A stretch of DNA of 64,000 nt from CAYUKK01 sp964445305 (GCA_964445305.1 CAYUKK010000005.1:1-64000), one strand, 5' to 3'. Counted from the stretch's first letter, positions 16,466 to 25,692 are shown. Program-made: numbers and translations. Notes: generated from the letters alone by a model not told the origin.

Positions 16466-18133
16466 TCAGCGCAGCGTGCCCTCGTAGTGGGCCGTAAGCT
16501 GGCGTTTGCGAACCTCTTCGGGCGTGTAGGAAGGAAGGAGCACGGGGGCGATCCTGTCTGTCCTTATTCTGGCCTTCTTGAGCTCCTGTTCATAAGCTGC
16601 GACATGGTCGAGGGTCAGTTGGCCCAGAGTTACGGATTTCGCGTACTCGGCCGCAAAACGCCCGGCTCGCCGACCAAAGACGTTGTAATCAAGGACCGAG
16701 TTGCCCATCAGCCTGTTCCGGCCGTGGACACCGCCCGAGGCCTCGCCAGCGACAAAAAGGCCGGGGATATTCGTTTCGCACCGGTCGTTGATTTCGATGC
16801 CGCCGTTCTGGTAGTGAAGCGAAGGATAGACGAGCATCGGCTCCTTGGTAATGTCGATGTTGTAGCGGATAAACTGCCGGACCATAGCCGGGAAATTCTT
16901 GGCCAGGTAACCCGAGCCTCGGATGATTTCGATCAGGGGAGAGTCGAGCCAGACTCCCCATCGGCCGCTCGGTGTCTGGATGCCGTTCTTTCTTTCCAGG
17001 CATTCCCGGATAAAGGCCGCACTCTCAACATCGCGGGGCTCCCGAGGGAAAACAAAGAGCTCGCCAAACTTGTTAACCGGCTGGCCTCCGGCGCCACGGA
17101 TTTTTTCCGTAATGAGGAAGCCGGCAATTTGCTCCGGGAAAACCGCTCCCGTGGGATGGTACTGAACGGAATCCATGTAGAGCAGCTTGGCCCCTGCTCG
17201 GTAGGCGATGACCAGGCCATCGCCGGTGGCTCCGTAATGGTTGGTCGTGTCGAAGCCGCGAATATGGAGACGACCATAGCCGCCGGTGGCAATGATGGTC
17301 GCTTTCGCCTTGACCGTAAAGTATTCCTCTGTTTCCATGTTGTAAAGTATGCCGCCGGCGCAGCGGCCGCGGGTGTCGAGAAGGAGCTCGACCGTGGGCA
17401 TGAACTCGAGAATGGTGATTTTGTCCGGATGGTTGCGGACCTCGTCCATCAGGGTGCGCATGATCATGGCCCCGGTATAATCGCGGCAGGAGTGCATCCT
17501 CTTGCGGGACGTATCGCCTCCGTGGAGAACCTGCAAGGAGCCATCGGGGTTTTTATCCCAGACGACGCCGAGATCCTCGAGCCATTTCACGACTTCGGGT
17601 CCATCCTCAGTCAGAGCCCGAACGAGTTCAGGCTTGTTGTCAAAGTGGCCGCCGCCTATGGCGTCGAGGAAATGGCGGGTCGGCGAGTCCTGGGGTTTGA
17701 CCGCGGCTTGCATCCCGCCCTGGGACATCATCGAGTTCGCATCTCCGAGCCGTAGCTTGGTCGAGATGATGCTCCGGGCTCCGTTCTGCATGGCCAGGAT
17801 GGCCGCTGCGCAACCGGCGCCTCCGCCGCCAATGATGAGGATATCGGTCTCGAAATCAGGACGGGAGAGGTCGAAAAGCTCTGGCTTGATACGGCTGTGG
17901 GATTCGAGCATGTCGGCCACTTCGGTCGTGAGGAATTCACCCTTGTTGGGTCCGATCCGGACGACGCGCCTGGCCTCCGGCCTGTAATCGGGGTGAAACC
18001 TGTTGAGAACCTCCTCTCTTTCCTCGGCTGTCATGGGCGGGAAAACTGGCTTTCCCGATTTCTCGAGCTCCAGCCGATGCGGTCTCGTCTTTTCAACGAG
18101 GTTCAGGGATTCTCTCATATATTCGGGATACAT
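16466..18133 (-). CDS. frdA: Fumarate reductase/succinate dehydrogenase-type flavoprotein
   Basis: 555 residues with an unusual ~95-residue N-terminal extension before the FAD Rossmann motif I-L-I-I-G-G-G-G-A-G-C (residues 98-108). Catalytic landmarks of the fumarate reductase family are present: Q-Y-H-P-T-G, T-E-K-I-R-G-A-G-G (proton-donor Arg), L-H-Y-Q-N-G-G-I-E and N-R-L-M-G-N-S. The histidine that binds FAD covalently in FrdA/SdhA is replaced (A-N-S-M-M-S-Q-G-G), so FAD is probably non-covalent, as in TfrA and NadB. No membrane anchor subunit is nearby, which suggests a soluble enzyme. It is the last gene of the hdr-kor-flx operon, 12 nt after its iron-sulfur partner. Confidence 0.85.
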   Translation of the reverse strand: MYPEYMRESLNLVEKTRPHRLELEKSGKPVFPPMTAEEREEVLNRFHPDYRPEARRVVRIGPNKGEFLTTEVADMLESHSRIKPELFDLSRPDFETDILIIGGGGAGCAAAILAMQNGARSIISTKLRLGDANSMMSQGGMQAAVKPQDSPTRHFLDAIGGGHFDNKPELVRALTEDGPEVVKWLEDLGVVWDKNPDGSLQVLHGGDTSRKRMHSCRDYTGAMIMRTLMDEVRNHPDKITILEFMPTVELLLDTRGRCAGGILYNMETEEYFTVKAKATIIATGGYGRLHIRGFDTTNHYGATGDGLVIAYRAGAKLLYMDSVQYHPTGAVFPEQIAGFLITEKIRGAGGQPVNKFGELFVFPREPRDVESAAFIRECLERKNGIQTPSGRWGVWLDSPLIEIIRGSGYLAKNFPAMVRQFIRYNIDITKEPMLVYPSLHYQNGGIEINDRCETNIPGLFVAGEASGGVHGRNRLMGNSVLDYNVFGRRAGRFAAEYAKSVTLGQLTLDHVAAYEQELKKARIRTDRIAPVLLPSYTPEEVRKRQLTAHYEGTLR

Positions 18134-18145
18134 CGCACACTCCTT

Positions 18146-18898
18146 TTATTCGATGTCTCGAGCGTAGTATCTCTTCTTGAGCTCGTCTTTTTTCAAGGCC
18201 ATCAGCTCCTTGTATTCCCTGTCGAATTTCTTCTGGCGGATTTCCTTAATTCTCTGCTCGAGCTCAGGGCTTTTCTTGGCCAGATACCGGCCATAGAGCC
18301 TCTTGGCCAGCAGGCCGACGTTGTAATGGACAATCTCCGCTGGGCAGCGGATAGCACACAGCCCGCAGCAGAGGCAGTCGAAGGAAAGGTCCATGACCTT
18401 TTCGATGTCGCCTCGAATGGCGGCCTGGATGTAATCCATCACCTCCAACCCCTGGGGGCAGGCCTTAGTGCAGGTGTTGCAGGCGACGCAGCGAAAGATC
18501 TCCGGGTAGAGCTTCTGGAAAGCCGTGACGTTCGGCTCCAGCTTCTCGATGTCGTAGACAGGCTTCTGGGCCGGGATGACGGGAAGCTGGGAAAGCCACA
18601 TGCCTTCCTGGACGAGGGTGGTGCAGGCGAGGCCGGTATAGATTTTGTAATCCCCGGGGAGGCGATAGACGGTCGCGCAAGCCCCGCAAAAGCCTTCCCG
18701 GCAGCCAGCGCCCCGCTTGATCTGATAGCCGGCGTATTCGATGGCCCCCATGATGGTGGCCTCAGCCGGAACCTTATGGGCCTTGCCCATGATGTAGACG
18801 GTGACCATTTTCTTGGGGGGTTCAGCTGGCTCGGCCTTCTTTTTCATCGGCCGTACCGGCTTGGCATCTCTTCTCGGTGTCGCTTTCTTTTTAGCCAT
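18146..18898 (-). CDS. frdB: Fumarate reductase-type iron-sulfur subunit
   Basis: 250 residues. After a Lys/Pro/Ala-rich extension (1-30) comes a [2Fe-2S] ferredoxin domain with C-R-E-G-F-C-G-A-C and a fourth Cys in L-A-C. Two C-x2-C-x2-C-x3-C-P clusters follow (C-V-A-C-N-T-C-T-K-A-C-P and C-L-C-C-G-L-C-A-I-R-C-P). This is the SdhB/TfrB N-terminal architecture. Unlike methanogen TfrB it lacks the C-terminal CCG domains, which are encoded separately by hdrB in the same operon. It should pass electrons to the FrdA-like flavoprotein. Confidence 0.83.
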   Translation of the reverse strand: MAKKKATPRRDAKPVRPMKKKAEPAEPPKKMVTVYIMGKAHKVPAEATIMGAIEYAGYQIKRGAGCREGFCGACATVYRLPGDYKIYTGLACTTLVQEGMWLSQLPVIPAQKPVYDIEKLEPNVTAFQKLYPEIFRCVACNTCTKACPQGLEVMDYIQAAIRGDIEKVMDLSFDCLCCGLCAIRCPAEIVHYNVGLLAKRLYGRYLAKKSPELEQRIKEIRQKKFDREYKELMALKKDELKKRYYARDIE

Positions 18899-18934
18899 CG
18901 TTTGATCTCCTTCCCGTTACTAAAGTCTTCGGTG

Positions 18935-19759
18935 TCAGTATTCTTGCGGCAACTTCTTGAGCTCCGCCCAGGAATAGACGGGACCGTCCTTGCAGACATA
19001 GTGCTGGCCGATGTTGCAACGGCCGCACTTGCCGATACCGCATTTCATTTTGTTTTCCACGGTCGTGTAAATTTGGTTATCGGCGAACTTGAGGTCCTGA
19101 AGCGCTTTGATGACGAACTTGATCATAATGGGAGGGCCGCAGGTGATGGCGATGGTGTTGGAAGGATCGGGCTTCTTGTCCAAGACGTTCTGGGGAACGA
19201 ACCCGACGAACTCTGTCCATTCTGGCTCGGCCACGTCGATAGACAAATGGACAGTCATCTGCTTCTTCAAGTCCGCCAGCTCCTCCTTAAAAACAATATC
19301 CTTCGACGTCCTGGCGCCGTAGATAAGGGTGAGCTCGCCGTATTCTTCCTTCTTGGCCAGGGCAGTCTGGAGCACAGACCAAATGGGAGCCAGGCCGATA
19401 CCGCCGCCAATAAAGACCAGGTTTTTCCCCGTCCATGCTTCAACGGGAAAGCCGTTGCCATAGGGGCCGCGAATGCCGACCAAGTCGCCGACTTCCATCT
19501 CGTGGAGGGCCGTAGTTACCCTCCCCATCTTCAAGATGCTGAACTGGAGGTAGTCCTTAACAAGGGGGGAAGAGGAGATGGAGATCATGCTCTCACCCTT
19601 GCCAAAGACGGAAAGCATGGCGCACTGGCCACAGCGGTGGCTGAAGCCGTCGCCGTTGACGAAGACAGTCCGGAATGTCTTGATCGCCCTCGCCCCTCCC
19701 ACTTCTTCCTTGATATGGATGATCTTGGCCAGCTTGGGGATGTAGACGTTAGGCTCCAT
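18935..19759 (-). CDS. flxA: FAD/NAD(P)-binding oxidoreductase, FlxA-like
   Basis: 274 residues of the ferredoxin-NADP reductase superfamily. The FAD-binding barrel is followed by an NAD(P)-binding lobe with the G-G-G-I-G-L-A-P loop. The C-terminal [2Fe-2S] motif is C-G-I-G-K-C-G-R-C then x8-C, as in AsrB, PyrK and FlxA/FloxA. In FlxABCD-HdrABC systems this subunit is the NADH entry or exit point. Its start overlaps the end of the flxB-like gene by 11 nt. The link to NADH rather than NADPH is inference. Confidence 0.82.
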   Translation of the reverse strand: MEPNVYIPKLAKIIHIKEEVGGARAIKTFRTVFVNGDGFSHRCGQCAMLSVFGKGESMISISSSPLVKDYLQFSILKMGRVTTALHEMEVGDLVGIRGPYGNGFPVEAWTGKNLVFIGGGIGLAPIWSVLQTALAKKEEYGELTLIYGARTSKDIVFKEELADLKKQMTVHLSIDVAEPEWTEFVGFVPQNVLDKKPDPSNTIAITCGPPIMIKFVIKALQDLKFADNQIYTTVENKMKCGIGKCGRCNIGQHYVCKDGPVYSWAELKKLPQEY

Positions 19760-20801
19760 GGTTGCTTACCTTGTCCAGGACTTTGATGATGTCGATCCCA
19801 ACCGGGCAGAGGCTGATGCAACGGCCGCAGCCCGTGCACATAACCTGGTCAAAATTCTCGACAAAATAGCGAAATTTATGGAGAACCCTCTGGCGAAGAC
19901 GCGACGCCTTGTCCGGTCGGGGGTTGTGGCCGGAAGAATGCATGGTGAAATCGGGGAATTGGCAGTTGTCCCATGTCCGAACCCTCTTGCCGCGCAAGGG
20001 GGATATGGAGTCGACTTCGTCGTTGATGTCAAAGCAATGGCAGGAAGGACAGAGATAGGTGCAGATGCCGCACTGGATGCAGCTCATCGATTCCTCATCC
20101 CAGAGAGACGAATCGAACAGGCCCTGGAGAGCTGCGGCCCTCTCCTTTTTCGTCCCCTTGACCCCGCGGACGAGCTTTTTCCTCGCTTCGGCGTGCCTGG
20201 CCTGGACTTTCTTCTTGTCGTCCGGTTGGGGCTCTTTGAAGAGTTCTCTCGCCGCCTGGACGAGCTTTTCTCCGTTGGTCGAAAGGGTTTTTACATAATA
20301 GCTATCCCCTAAGTCGGTGAGCAAGATGTCAAGCCCTTCTTCGCCGTGGGGTGAACCCTCGACGGAAAGGCAAAAGCAATTCTCCCAGGGCGGCGTGTGG
20401 CAGGCCAAACCGATGAGCGAAGCTTGGCTCCGACGCTTCCAGTAGTAAGGGTCGGTAAAGTCGCCGCCAAAAACTCTATCCAGGAGCCAGATAGCCCGGG
20501 CATCGCAGGGCCGGACGCCGAAAATAACGAATGGCTTGCCGTTGGGCAAGACTTCTCTGACCTCAAGGGTCTCGCGATTCCCCTCGATTGTTTTCGAGAA
20601 TTCGAGGAAGACTTCGCGCTGAGGAAAGATAAGCGCTTTGGCCGGAAGTGTGGTTACGGCAAGCTCGAGGCTGGCGGGGGCATGGTCGATGATTTCGTAA
20701 TTCCAGCGTTCGTTTTCATCTTTTCTCGGCGCATAAACCGTCCAAGCATTGAGCTTTTCCATCCACAGAGGCAAGGACTTTTTTTCAAGTATCTTGTCCA
20801 T
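19749..20801 (-). CDS. flxB: 4Fe-4S protein, FlxB/AsrA-like
   Basis: 350 residues. The N-terminal half matches the AsrA/hydrogenase beta-like fold (F-G-V-R-P-C-D-A-R-A-I). The C-terminal half has two ferredoxin motifs, C-I-Q-C-G-I-C-T-Y-L-C-P and C-T-G-C-G-R-C-I-S-L-C-P. I use ATG 20801, 7 nt after AGG; the ATG directly before it (20804) is also possible, and a longer upstream frame lies inside the preceding gene. It likely wires the FlxA flavin to FlxC/FlxD and HdrA. Confidence 0.78.
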   Translation of the reverse strand: MDKILEKKSLPLWMEKLNAWTVYAPRKDENERWNYEIIDHAPASLELAVTTLPAKALIFPQREVFLEFSKTIEGNRETLEVREVLPNGKPFVIFGVRPCDARAIWLLDRVFGGDFTDPYYWKRRSQASLIGLACHTPPWENCFCLSVEGSPHGEEGLDILLTDLGDSYYVKTLSTNGEKLVQAARELFKEPQPDDKKKVQARHAEARKKLVRGVKGTKKERAAALQGLFDSSLWDEESMSCIQCGICTYLCPSCHCFDINDEVDSISPLRGKRVRTWDNCQFPDFTMHSSGHNPRPDKASRLRQRVLHKFRYFVENFDQVMCTGCGRCISLCPVGIDIIKVLDKVSNHGA

Positions 20802-20805
20802 CATC

Positions 20806-21834
20806 TTACCTGATGAAATCTCCAGGGTCATCGTCTTTGAAGGAGGATATGAGCGGCGGCTGGGCGGGGTCGAAGCCAACCTCGTAGCCGAAGAGCTCCT
20901 TGGCCTCCTTTTCCAGCTTCTTGTTGAGAAAGCGAAGGGGAATATCCAGCGGACAGGCCCTTTCGCATTCACCGCAGTCGATGCATCGGCCAGCCAGATG
21001 AATGGCCCGAACGAGGTGGTAGACGAAATTCTCGGATGACTCGGCTGACCTCTGGATCCACTTCACCTTGTGGGCTTTTTCCTCAGCCGTCGTGTCGGCT
21101 GTGACAGCCAGGTTGATGCTGTCGACGACGCATTCATCGCAGTAACACATCGGACAAACCGACCGACAGGCATAGCAACGGATGCACTTGTCGAGTTGCT
21201 CTTTCCAGAAACGCCACCTTTCTTCCTGGCCGAGCGCTTCTATTTTCTCGACGGACCCGAAGGGCTTGTCCACCGCCTTCCTGGTTTTTTCGCCCGCCAG
21301 GATGTCGTAGAGGACTGGAAAGTTGGCCTGGCATTCCAGGCAACGCTCGGCCAGGAGCTCCTCGACCGGGAATTCGACCTTTCCGTCCGCCGTCGTGATG
21401 AGGAACCGGTCGGCGGCCAGCTCGATTTTCTTGGGTTTTTTCCCTCCCAGCTTTCGGGCAAGCTTGTGGTCATCGATGACGCCGGCTTTCTCGCAAGAAA
21501 CGCCGAGGACGTAGATATCCTGACGGTCGATGAATTTTTCTTGGAGGAGAACGACGATGGCCCGGCTGTCGCAGCCCTTGACTACTACCCCCACCGGCCT
21601 TTTGTCGGGTTGCTTCTGCCTGGCTTTTCTTCTCTTCTCGTCAACGAGGAAGCGCGCCAGGTTGTGAACGCACGTCGGGTCCCAGACGAGCTTCTCGACA
21701 TCCTCTGGAGTCTTGATGAACACGGGAATGGCCTGCCAGCCGTTGCCGCCCGTCCCATAGCCGATGAGGTATTTGATTTTCCCTTCACGCAGGAGCTTCC
21801 TCGCCTCCTCCTTGAGGTCCTCGAAATTAGCCAT
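20806..21834 (-). CDS. flxC: 4Fe-4S protein, FlxC-like (FrhB/FdhB-like N-terminus)
   Basis: 342 residues. The N-terminal region resembles coenzyme F420 hydrogenase/dehydrogenase beta-type proteins (V-K-G-C-D-S-R-A). A Cys cluster C-I-R-C-Y-A-C-R-S-V-C-P-M-C-Y-C-D-E-C and a second ferredoxin motif C-I-D-C-G-E-C-E-R-A-C-P follow. ATG 21834 shares its A with the TGA of the MvhD-like gene (1-nt overlap), fixing the start. By context it is the FlxC-type electron-transfer subunit. Confidence 0.75.
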   Translation of the reverse strand: MANFEDLKEEARKLLREGKIKYLIGYGTGGNGWQAIPVFIKTPEDVEKLVWDPTCVHNLARFLVDEKRRKARQKQPDKRPVGVVVKGCDSRAIVVLLQEKFIDRQDIYVLGVSCEKAGVIDDHKLARKLGGKKPKKIELAADRFLITTADGKVEFPVEELLAERCLECQANFPVLYDILAGEKTRKAVDKPFGSVEKIEALGQEERWRFWKEQLDKCIRCYACRSVCPMCYCDECVVDSINLAVTADTTAEEKAHKVKWIQRSAESSENFVYHLVRAIHLAGRCIDCGECERACPLDIPLRFLNKKLEKEAKELFGYEVGFDPAQPPLISSFKDDDPGDFIR

Positions 21835-22256
21835 CAGGGGTTTCTCCTCAATTTTGCCTGGGGACCCAGCGGTTTGAGCTCTTTGACGAAATCCTTGATC
21901 ACCTGGGTATATTTGGTGCCCTCGGCAGCCGAGACCCAGGACATCTGGAACCTCTCTGGCTCCAGCCCGATGAACTCCAGGAGTTTCTTGACAAAATAGA
22001 TGCGCCGCCGGGCGTAGTAGTTTCCTTTGATGTAATGGCAATCGCCAGGATGGCAGCCCGAGACGAGCACACCGTCAGCGCCCTTATTGAAGGCGGTAAA
22101 GATGTAGAGAGGGGAGACGCTCCCGGAGCACATGACCTGGATGGGGATGACGTTGGGCGGATATTCCATCCGTGATACACCGGCCATGTCGCTCCCGGCC
22201 GAGGAACACCACTTGCACAGAAAAGCAACAATTTTCGGTTCGAATTCCTCCGCCAT
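21834..22256 (-). CDS. mvhD: MvhD/FlxD-like delta subunit
   Basis: 140 residues, the usual MvhD length. Conserved cysteines occur in L-C-K-W-C-S-S-A-G, M-C-S-G-S-V and the diagnostic G-C-H-P-G-D-C-H-Y. MvhD-type [2Fe-2S] proteins bind HdrA and deliver electrons to its bifurcating flavin. The start at 22256 follows the hdrA stop by 2 nt. Its position directly between hdrA and the Flx genes supports an HdrA-FlxDCBA complex. Confidence 0.9.
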   Translation of the reverse strand: MAEEFEPKIVAFLCKWCSSAGSDMAGVSRMEYPPNVIPIQVMCSGSVSPLYIFTAFNKGADGVLVSGCHPGDCHYIKGNYYARRRIYFVKKLLEFIGLEPERFQMSWVSAAEGTKYTQVIKDFVKELKPLGPQAKLRRNP

Positions 22257-22258
22257 CC

Positions 22259-24205
22259 TCAGCCTCCCAGACACGCGCTGATCATATCGTGAACCTGGCT
22301 CAAAGTCAGGTTCTTCACCTGGATGGCCGCCCGCAAGCAGGTGGCCGAGCAGGTTCCGCATCCCTCGCAGAGGACTTCGTTGACCTCTGCTTTATCATCC
22401 TTCAAGGCGATCGCATCATAGGGACAGACTTGGACGCACATCCCGCAGCCTGTGCAGAGGGTGGGGATGACTTTGGCCACGGTTGGGGAGTGGTAGAGTC
22501 TCTCCTGGGAGAGAACAGCCACCGCCTTGGCGGCAGCACCGCTGGCCTGGGCCACGGCCTCAGGGATGTCCTTGGGAGCTTGCGCGGCTCCCGCCAGGAA
22601 AACGCCCGAGGTGACGCTTTCGACTGGCCGCAGCTTGGGATGCGCTTCCGCCAAGAAGCCGTCCTTGTCCAGGGCCAGTTTGAGCTTCTTGGCCAGTTCT
22701 TGGGCTCCTTTGGCCGGACGCATCGCCTGGGCGAGAACAACCATGTCGGCGGCAATTTCGATGTGTTTGCCCGTCAGCGTATCGACTCCCCAGACTTTGA
22801 GCTTGCCCTTATCTTCGAAAACCTTCGACACTTTGCCCCGCAGGTAGACGACGCCATCCTCTTCGATGGCTCTCTGGACAAATTCCTCGTAGCCTTTGCC
22901 GCCAGAGCGGATGTCAATGTAAAAGACGTACGCTTGTCCGTCATGGACATGATGCTTGTAGAGCATGGCGTGCTTGGCTGTATACATGCAGCAGATTTTG
23001 GAGCAGTAAGCGCAGTGGTTTTCAGGGTCACGCGAGCCCGAGCACTGGATGAAGACGACTTCTTTGGGTTCCTTGTGGTCAGAGGGACGGAGAATCTGGC
23101 CTCTCGTGGGGCCTGACGCAGAGCAAAGTCGCTCGAACTGAAGCCCGTCGAGAACATCAGGGTACTTCCCGTATCCATATTCGGCCATGTTCTCTTTATC
23201 ATAAAGGTCATAGCCAGTGGCCACGATAATCGCCCCCACTTCTTCTTCGATGATTTGTGGCTTCATATCATAGTCAATGGCCTTGGCCTCACAGACGTCG
23301 GCGCACTTGCCGCAGGCGATGGGCAAAAGGCCGGGGCACGCGTTGATGTCGAGGGTGTAGGAAGCCGGAATGGCTTGAGGAAAGGGGATATAAATGGCTC
23401 TTCTTCCCGTCAGCCCGAGTTCAAACTCGCTGGGGACAACGATGGGGCAGACCTTCGTGCACTCATCGCAGAGGTTGCACTTATCGGGGTCGACGTAAGT
23501 CGGCTTCTTCAGGATCTTGACTTTGAAATTGCCCACATACCCGGAGACATCCTGGACTTCGCAGTAGGTCATCAGCCTGATTTTTGGATGCTTGGAAGCC
23601 TCGACCATTTTGGGAGTAAGGATGCACTGGGAGCAATCCAGGGTGGGGAAAGTCTCGGAAAGCTGGATCATATGGCCGCCGATGGAGGGGCTTTTCTCCA
23701 CGAGAATGACGTCAAACCCGCTATTGGCCAAATCAAGAGAAGCCTGGATGCCGGCAATCCCCCCGCCGATGACAAGGGCCTTGCGCGTCACGGGGACGCT
23801 GACGGCCTCGAGGGATTCATTCCGATGGACTTTTTCTACAGCGCTCTTGGTGATTTTGATGGCTTTCTGGGTGGCTTTGTCTTTTTCCTTGTGGACCCAG
23901 CTACATTGCTCCCGGATGTTGGCAATTTCGCAACGATAGGCATTCAGTCCAGCCAACCCCGAAGCCTTGCGAAAGGTTGTCTCGTGGAGAGTCGGCGAGC
24001 AGCAGGCGACGACGACGTTGCTTAATTTTTTCTCTTTGATAGCCTGGACAATGAGGTTTTGCCCCGGGTCCGAGCACATGTAGACATAATCCTCGGCATG
24101 AACAACACCGGGATGTTTGATGAGCTCCTGAGCGACTTTCTTGACATCCACTGTACCGGCGATATTGATGCCGCAGTGGCAGACAAAAACTCCTGTGCGT
24201 TTCAT
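22259..24205 (-). CDS. hdrA: HdrA-like electron-bifurcating flavoprotein
   Basis: 648 residues, typical of HdrA. It has the N-terminal C-H-C-G-I-N domain, the FAD motif V-I-G-G-G-I-A-G-I-Q-A-S near 150 and the C-S-Q-C-I-L-T-P-K-M insertion. Ferredoxin clusters include C-N-L-C-D-E-C-T-K-V-C-P in the middle and a C-terminal pair (C-T-G-C-G-M-C-V-Q-V-C-P and C-E-G-C-G-T-C). HdrA holds the flavin that splits electrons between ferredoxin and a disulfide-type acceptor. Its start overlaps the korC stop by 4 nt. Confidence 0.93.
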   Translation of the reverse strand: MKRTGVFVCHCGINIAGTVDVKKVAQELIKHPGVVHAEDYVYMCSDPGQNLIVQAIKEKKLSNVVVACCSPTLHETTFRKASGLAGLNAYRCEIANIREQCSWVHKEKDKATQKAIKITKSAVEKVHRNESLEAVSVPVTRKALVIGGGIAGIQASLDLANSGFDVILVEKSPSIGGHMIQLSETFPTLDCSQCILTPKMVEASKHPKIRLMTYCEVQDVSGYVGNFKVKILKKPTYVDPDKCNLCDECTKVCPIVVPSEFELGLTGRRAIYIPFPQAIPASYTLDINACPGLLPIACGKCADVCEAKAIDYDMKPQIIEEEVGAIIVATGYDLYDKENMAEYGYGKYPDVLDGLQFERLCSASGPTRGQILRPSDHKEPKEVVFIQCSGSRDPENHCAYCSKICCMYTAKHAMLYKHHVHDGQAYVFYIDIRSGGKGYEEFVQRAIEEDGVVYLRGKVSKVFEDKGKLKVWGVDTLTGKHIEIAADMVVLAQAMRPAKGAQELAKKLKLALDKDGFLAEAHPKLRPVESVTSGVFLAGAAQAPKDIPEAVAQASGAAAKAVAVLSQERLYHSPTVAKVIPTLCTGCGMCVQVCPYDAIALKDDKAEVNEVLCEGCGTCSATCLRAAIQVKNLTLSQVHDMISACLGG

Positions 24206-24825
24206 GGCTTACCCTTCTTGGCTTTAGCTGGAGCGAGCTTGGCCGTCGGGGTTTCTGCCTTTTCTTCAACCTGCGGTTGACCCGTCTGGCGCAGCTGTTC
24301 CAGGCCATAATCGTAACCTCTCTCGAAGGCTCGGATATTTAATTCTAAGAATCTCTTGGGGACAAGGCCAGGTAACGCCTTTTTCATCGCCTCGGGTGTG
24401 ACGGCCTTCGTTATCGCCGTGAAGAACCCGAGCATCACCAAATTGGCAAAAATCCGGTTGCCCATTTCTTCGGCGAAGCGGGTCGCGGGAATGCTGAAGA
24501 CTTTGATCTTGGCCCGAGGAGGACGGATTTTGACGAGGTCCGTGTCGATGATGAGGATGCCGTCTTCCCTCAATTCGGGCTCGTATTTTTCATAGGCATC
24601 CTGGGACATAGCCACCAAGATTTCTGGCCGAGTGATGTAGGGATAAAGAACGCGGTCATCAGAAATGACGAGCTGGGAGCTGCAGGCGCTTCCCCTTGCC
24701 TCGGGTCCGAAGCTCTGAGTCATCGTGCCGTATTTATTATCAAACAGGGAAACCGCTTTGCCGGTGATGAGGCCGCAGCGGATGATTCCCTGCCCGCCGT
24801 ATCCAGAGAAACGAATTTCTTTCAT
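24202..24825 (-). CDS. korC: 2-oxoacid:ferredoxin oxidoreductase gamma subunit
   Basis: 207 residues. The family opening K-E-I-R-F-S-G-Y-G-G-Q-G-I is present with the S-F-G-P-E-A-R-G segment. The last ~25 residues form a Pro/Ala/Lys-rich tail not needed for the fold, similar in composition to the N-terminal extension of the frdB-like protein. It forms the oxidoreductase with korA, korB and korD just upstream. Confidence 0.92.
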   Translation of the reverse strand: MKEIRFSGYGGQGIIRCGLITGKAVSLFDNKYGTMTQSFGPEARGSACSSQLVISDDRVLYPYITRPEILVAMSQDAYEKYEPELREDGILIIDTDLVKIRPPRAKIKVFSIPATRFAEEMGNRIFANLVMLGFFTAITKAVTPEAMKKALPGLVPKRFLELNIRAFERGYDYGLEQLRQTGQPQVEEKAETPTAKLAPAKAKKGKP

Positions 24826-24828
24826 GGC

Positions 24829-25692
24829 TCACTCTCCATAGGGCTGATATTTATCGCCCAGGACTTTCTTCAAATGGGTATTCATGCATTCCAGGAAAGT
24901 CGGTTTTTCTCGGTCGATGAACTTACCGACAATAATCTTGCCCTGGTAGCTGATGTCCAGAGTGCGCGTATCCGCGCCGTGCTGGATGTCCGAATTCTCG
25001 TAGTAATACTTGAGGAGGTTGAGGCCGTCGCCGAGACGGTTACGGCGGGCGTAGAGGGTGACGCAGGGGGTGATGACCTCGATGAAGGAGAAACCCTTCT
25101 TGGCCAGGGCTTCCTGAATGGATTTAGTTACCCGCCGCAAGTGGAGTGCCGTCCAGCGAGCGACATAAGTAGCGCCACAAGCATCGGCTAAGTAAGGAAG
25201 ATTGAAGGGATATTCATAGTTCCCGTAGGGAGCGGTGGAAAGGTTAGCCTGGATGGGGGTGGTCGCGGCCACCTGGCCGCCGGTCATCGCGTAATTGAAA
25301 TTATTGACGCAAATGACCAGTATGTCCATGTTCCGCCGGGCGGCATGGATGAAGTGATTGCCGCCAATGCCAACAATGTCTCCATCACCGCTGAAGACAA
25401 CGACCTTGAGCTCAGGGTTGCCCAGCTTCAAACCTGTGGCGAAGGGAATAGGCCGGCCATGGGTGGTGTGGAAAGAATCGAGTCGGACATAGCCGGCCAC
25501 TCTCCCCGTGCAGCCGATGCCCGAAACGATAGCCACCTTATCCAGGTTAATGTTGCTCTTGCGCAGGGCGCTAGCAAAGGAGCTAACGACCGTTCCGATG
25601 CCGCATCCCGGACACCAGATGTGAGGAATCCGGTCCATGCGCAAGAATTCTTCCATCGGGTTTCTTTCTTCGAGCCGATCCTCTTCCCTCAT
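24829..25692 (-). CDS. korB: 2-oxoacid:ferredoxin oxidoreductase beta subunit (TPP-binding)
   Basis: 287 residues. Thiamine-diphosphate-binding subunit with the G-D-G-D-I-V-G-I-G-G-N-H motif and the N-terminal cysteines I-W-C-P-G-C-G-I-G that bind a cluster in this family. Four-subunit organisation plus the separate KorD ferredoxin suggests 2-oxoglutarate as substrate, but other 2-oxoacids cannot be excluded. It overlaps the korA stop by 4 nt. Confidence 0.93.
   Translation of the reverse strand: MREEDRLEERNPMEEFLRMDRIPHIWCPGCGIGTVVSSFASALRKSNINLDKVAIVSGIGCTGRVAGYVRLDSFHTTHGRPIPFATGLKLGNPELKVVVFSGDGDIVGIGGNHFIHAARRNMDILVICVNNFNYAMTGGQVAATTPIQANLSTAPYGNYEYPFNLPYLADACGATYVARWTALHLRRVTKSIQEALAKKGFSFIEVITPCVTLYARRNRLGDGLNLLKYYYENSDIQHGADTRTLDISYQGKIIVGKFIDREKPTFLECMNTHLKKVLGDKYQPYGE

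Noticed and set aside
17897..19786. Long plus-strand frame (629 codons) opposite the iron-sulfur genes
   Set aside because: It is antisense to three certain oxidoreductase genes with intact cysteine motifs; codon bias explains its length.
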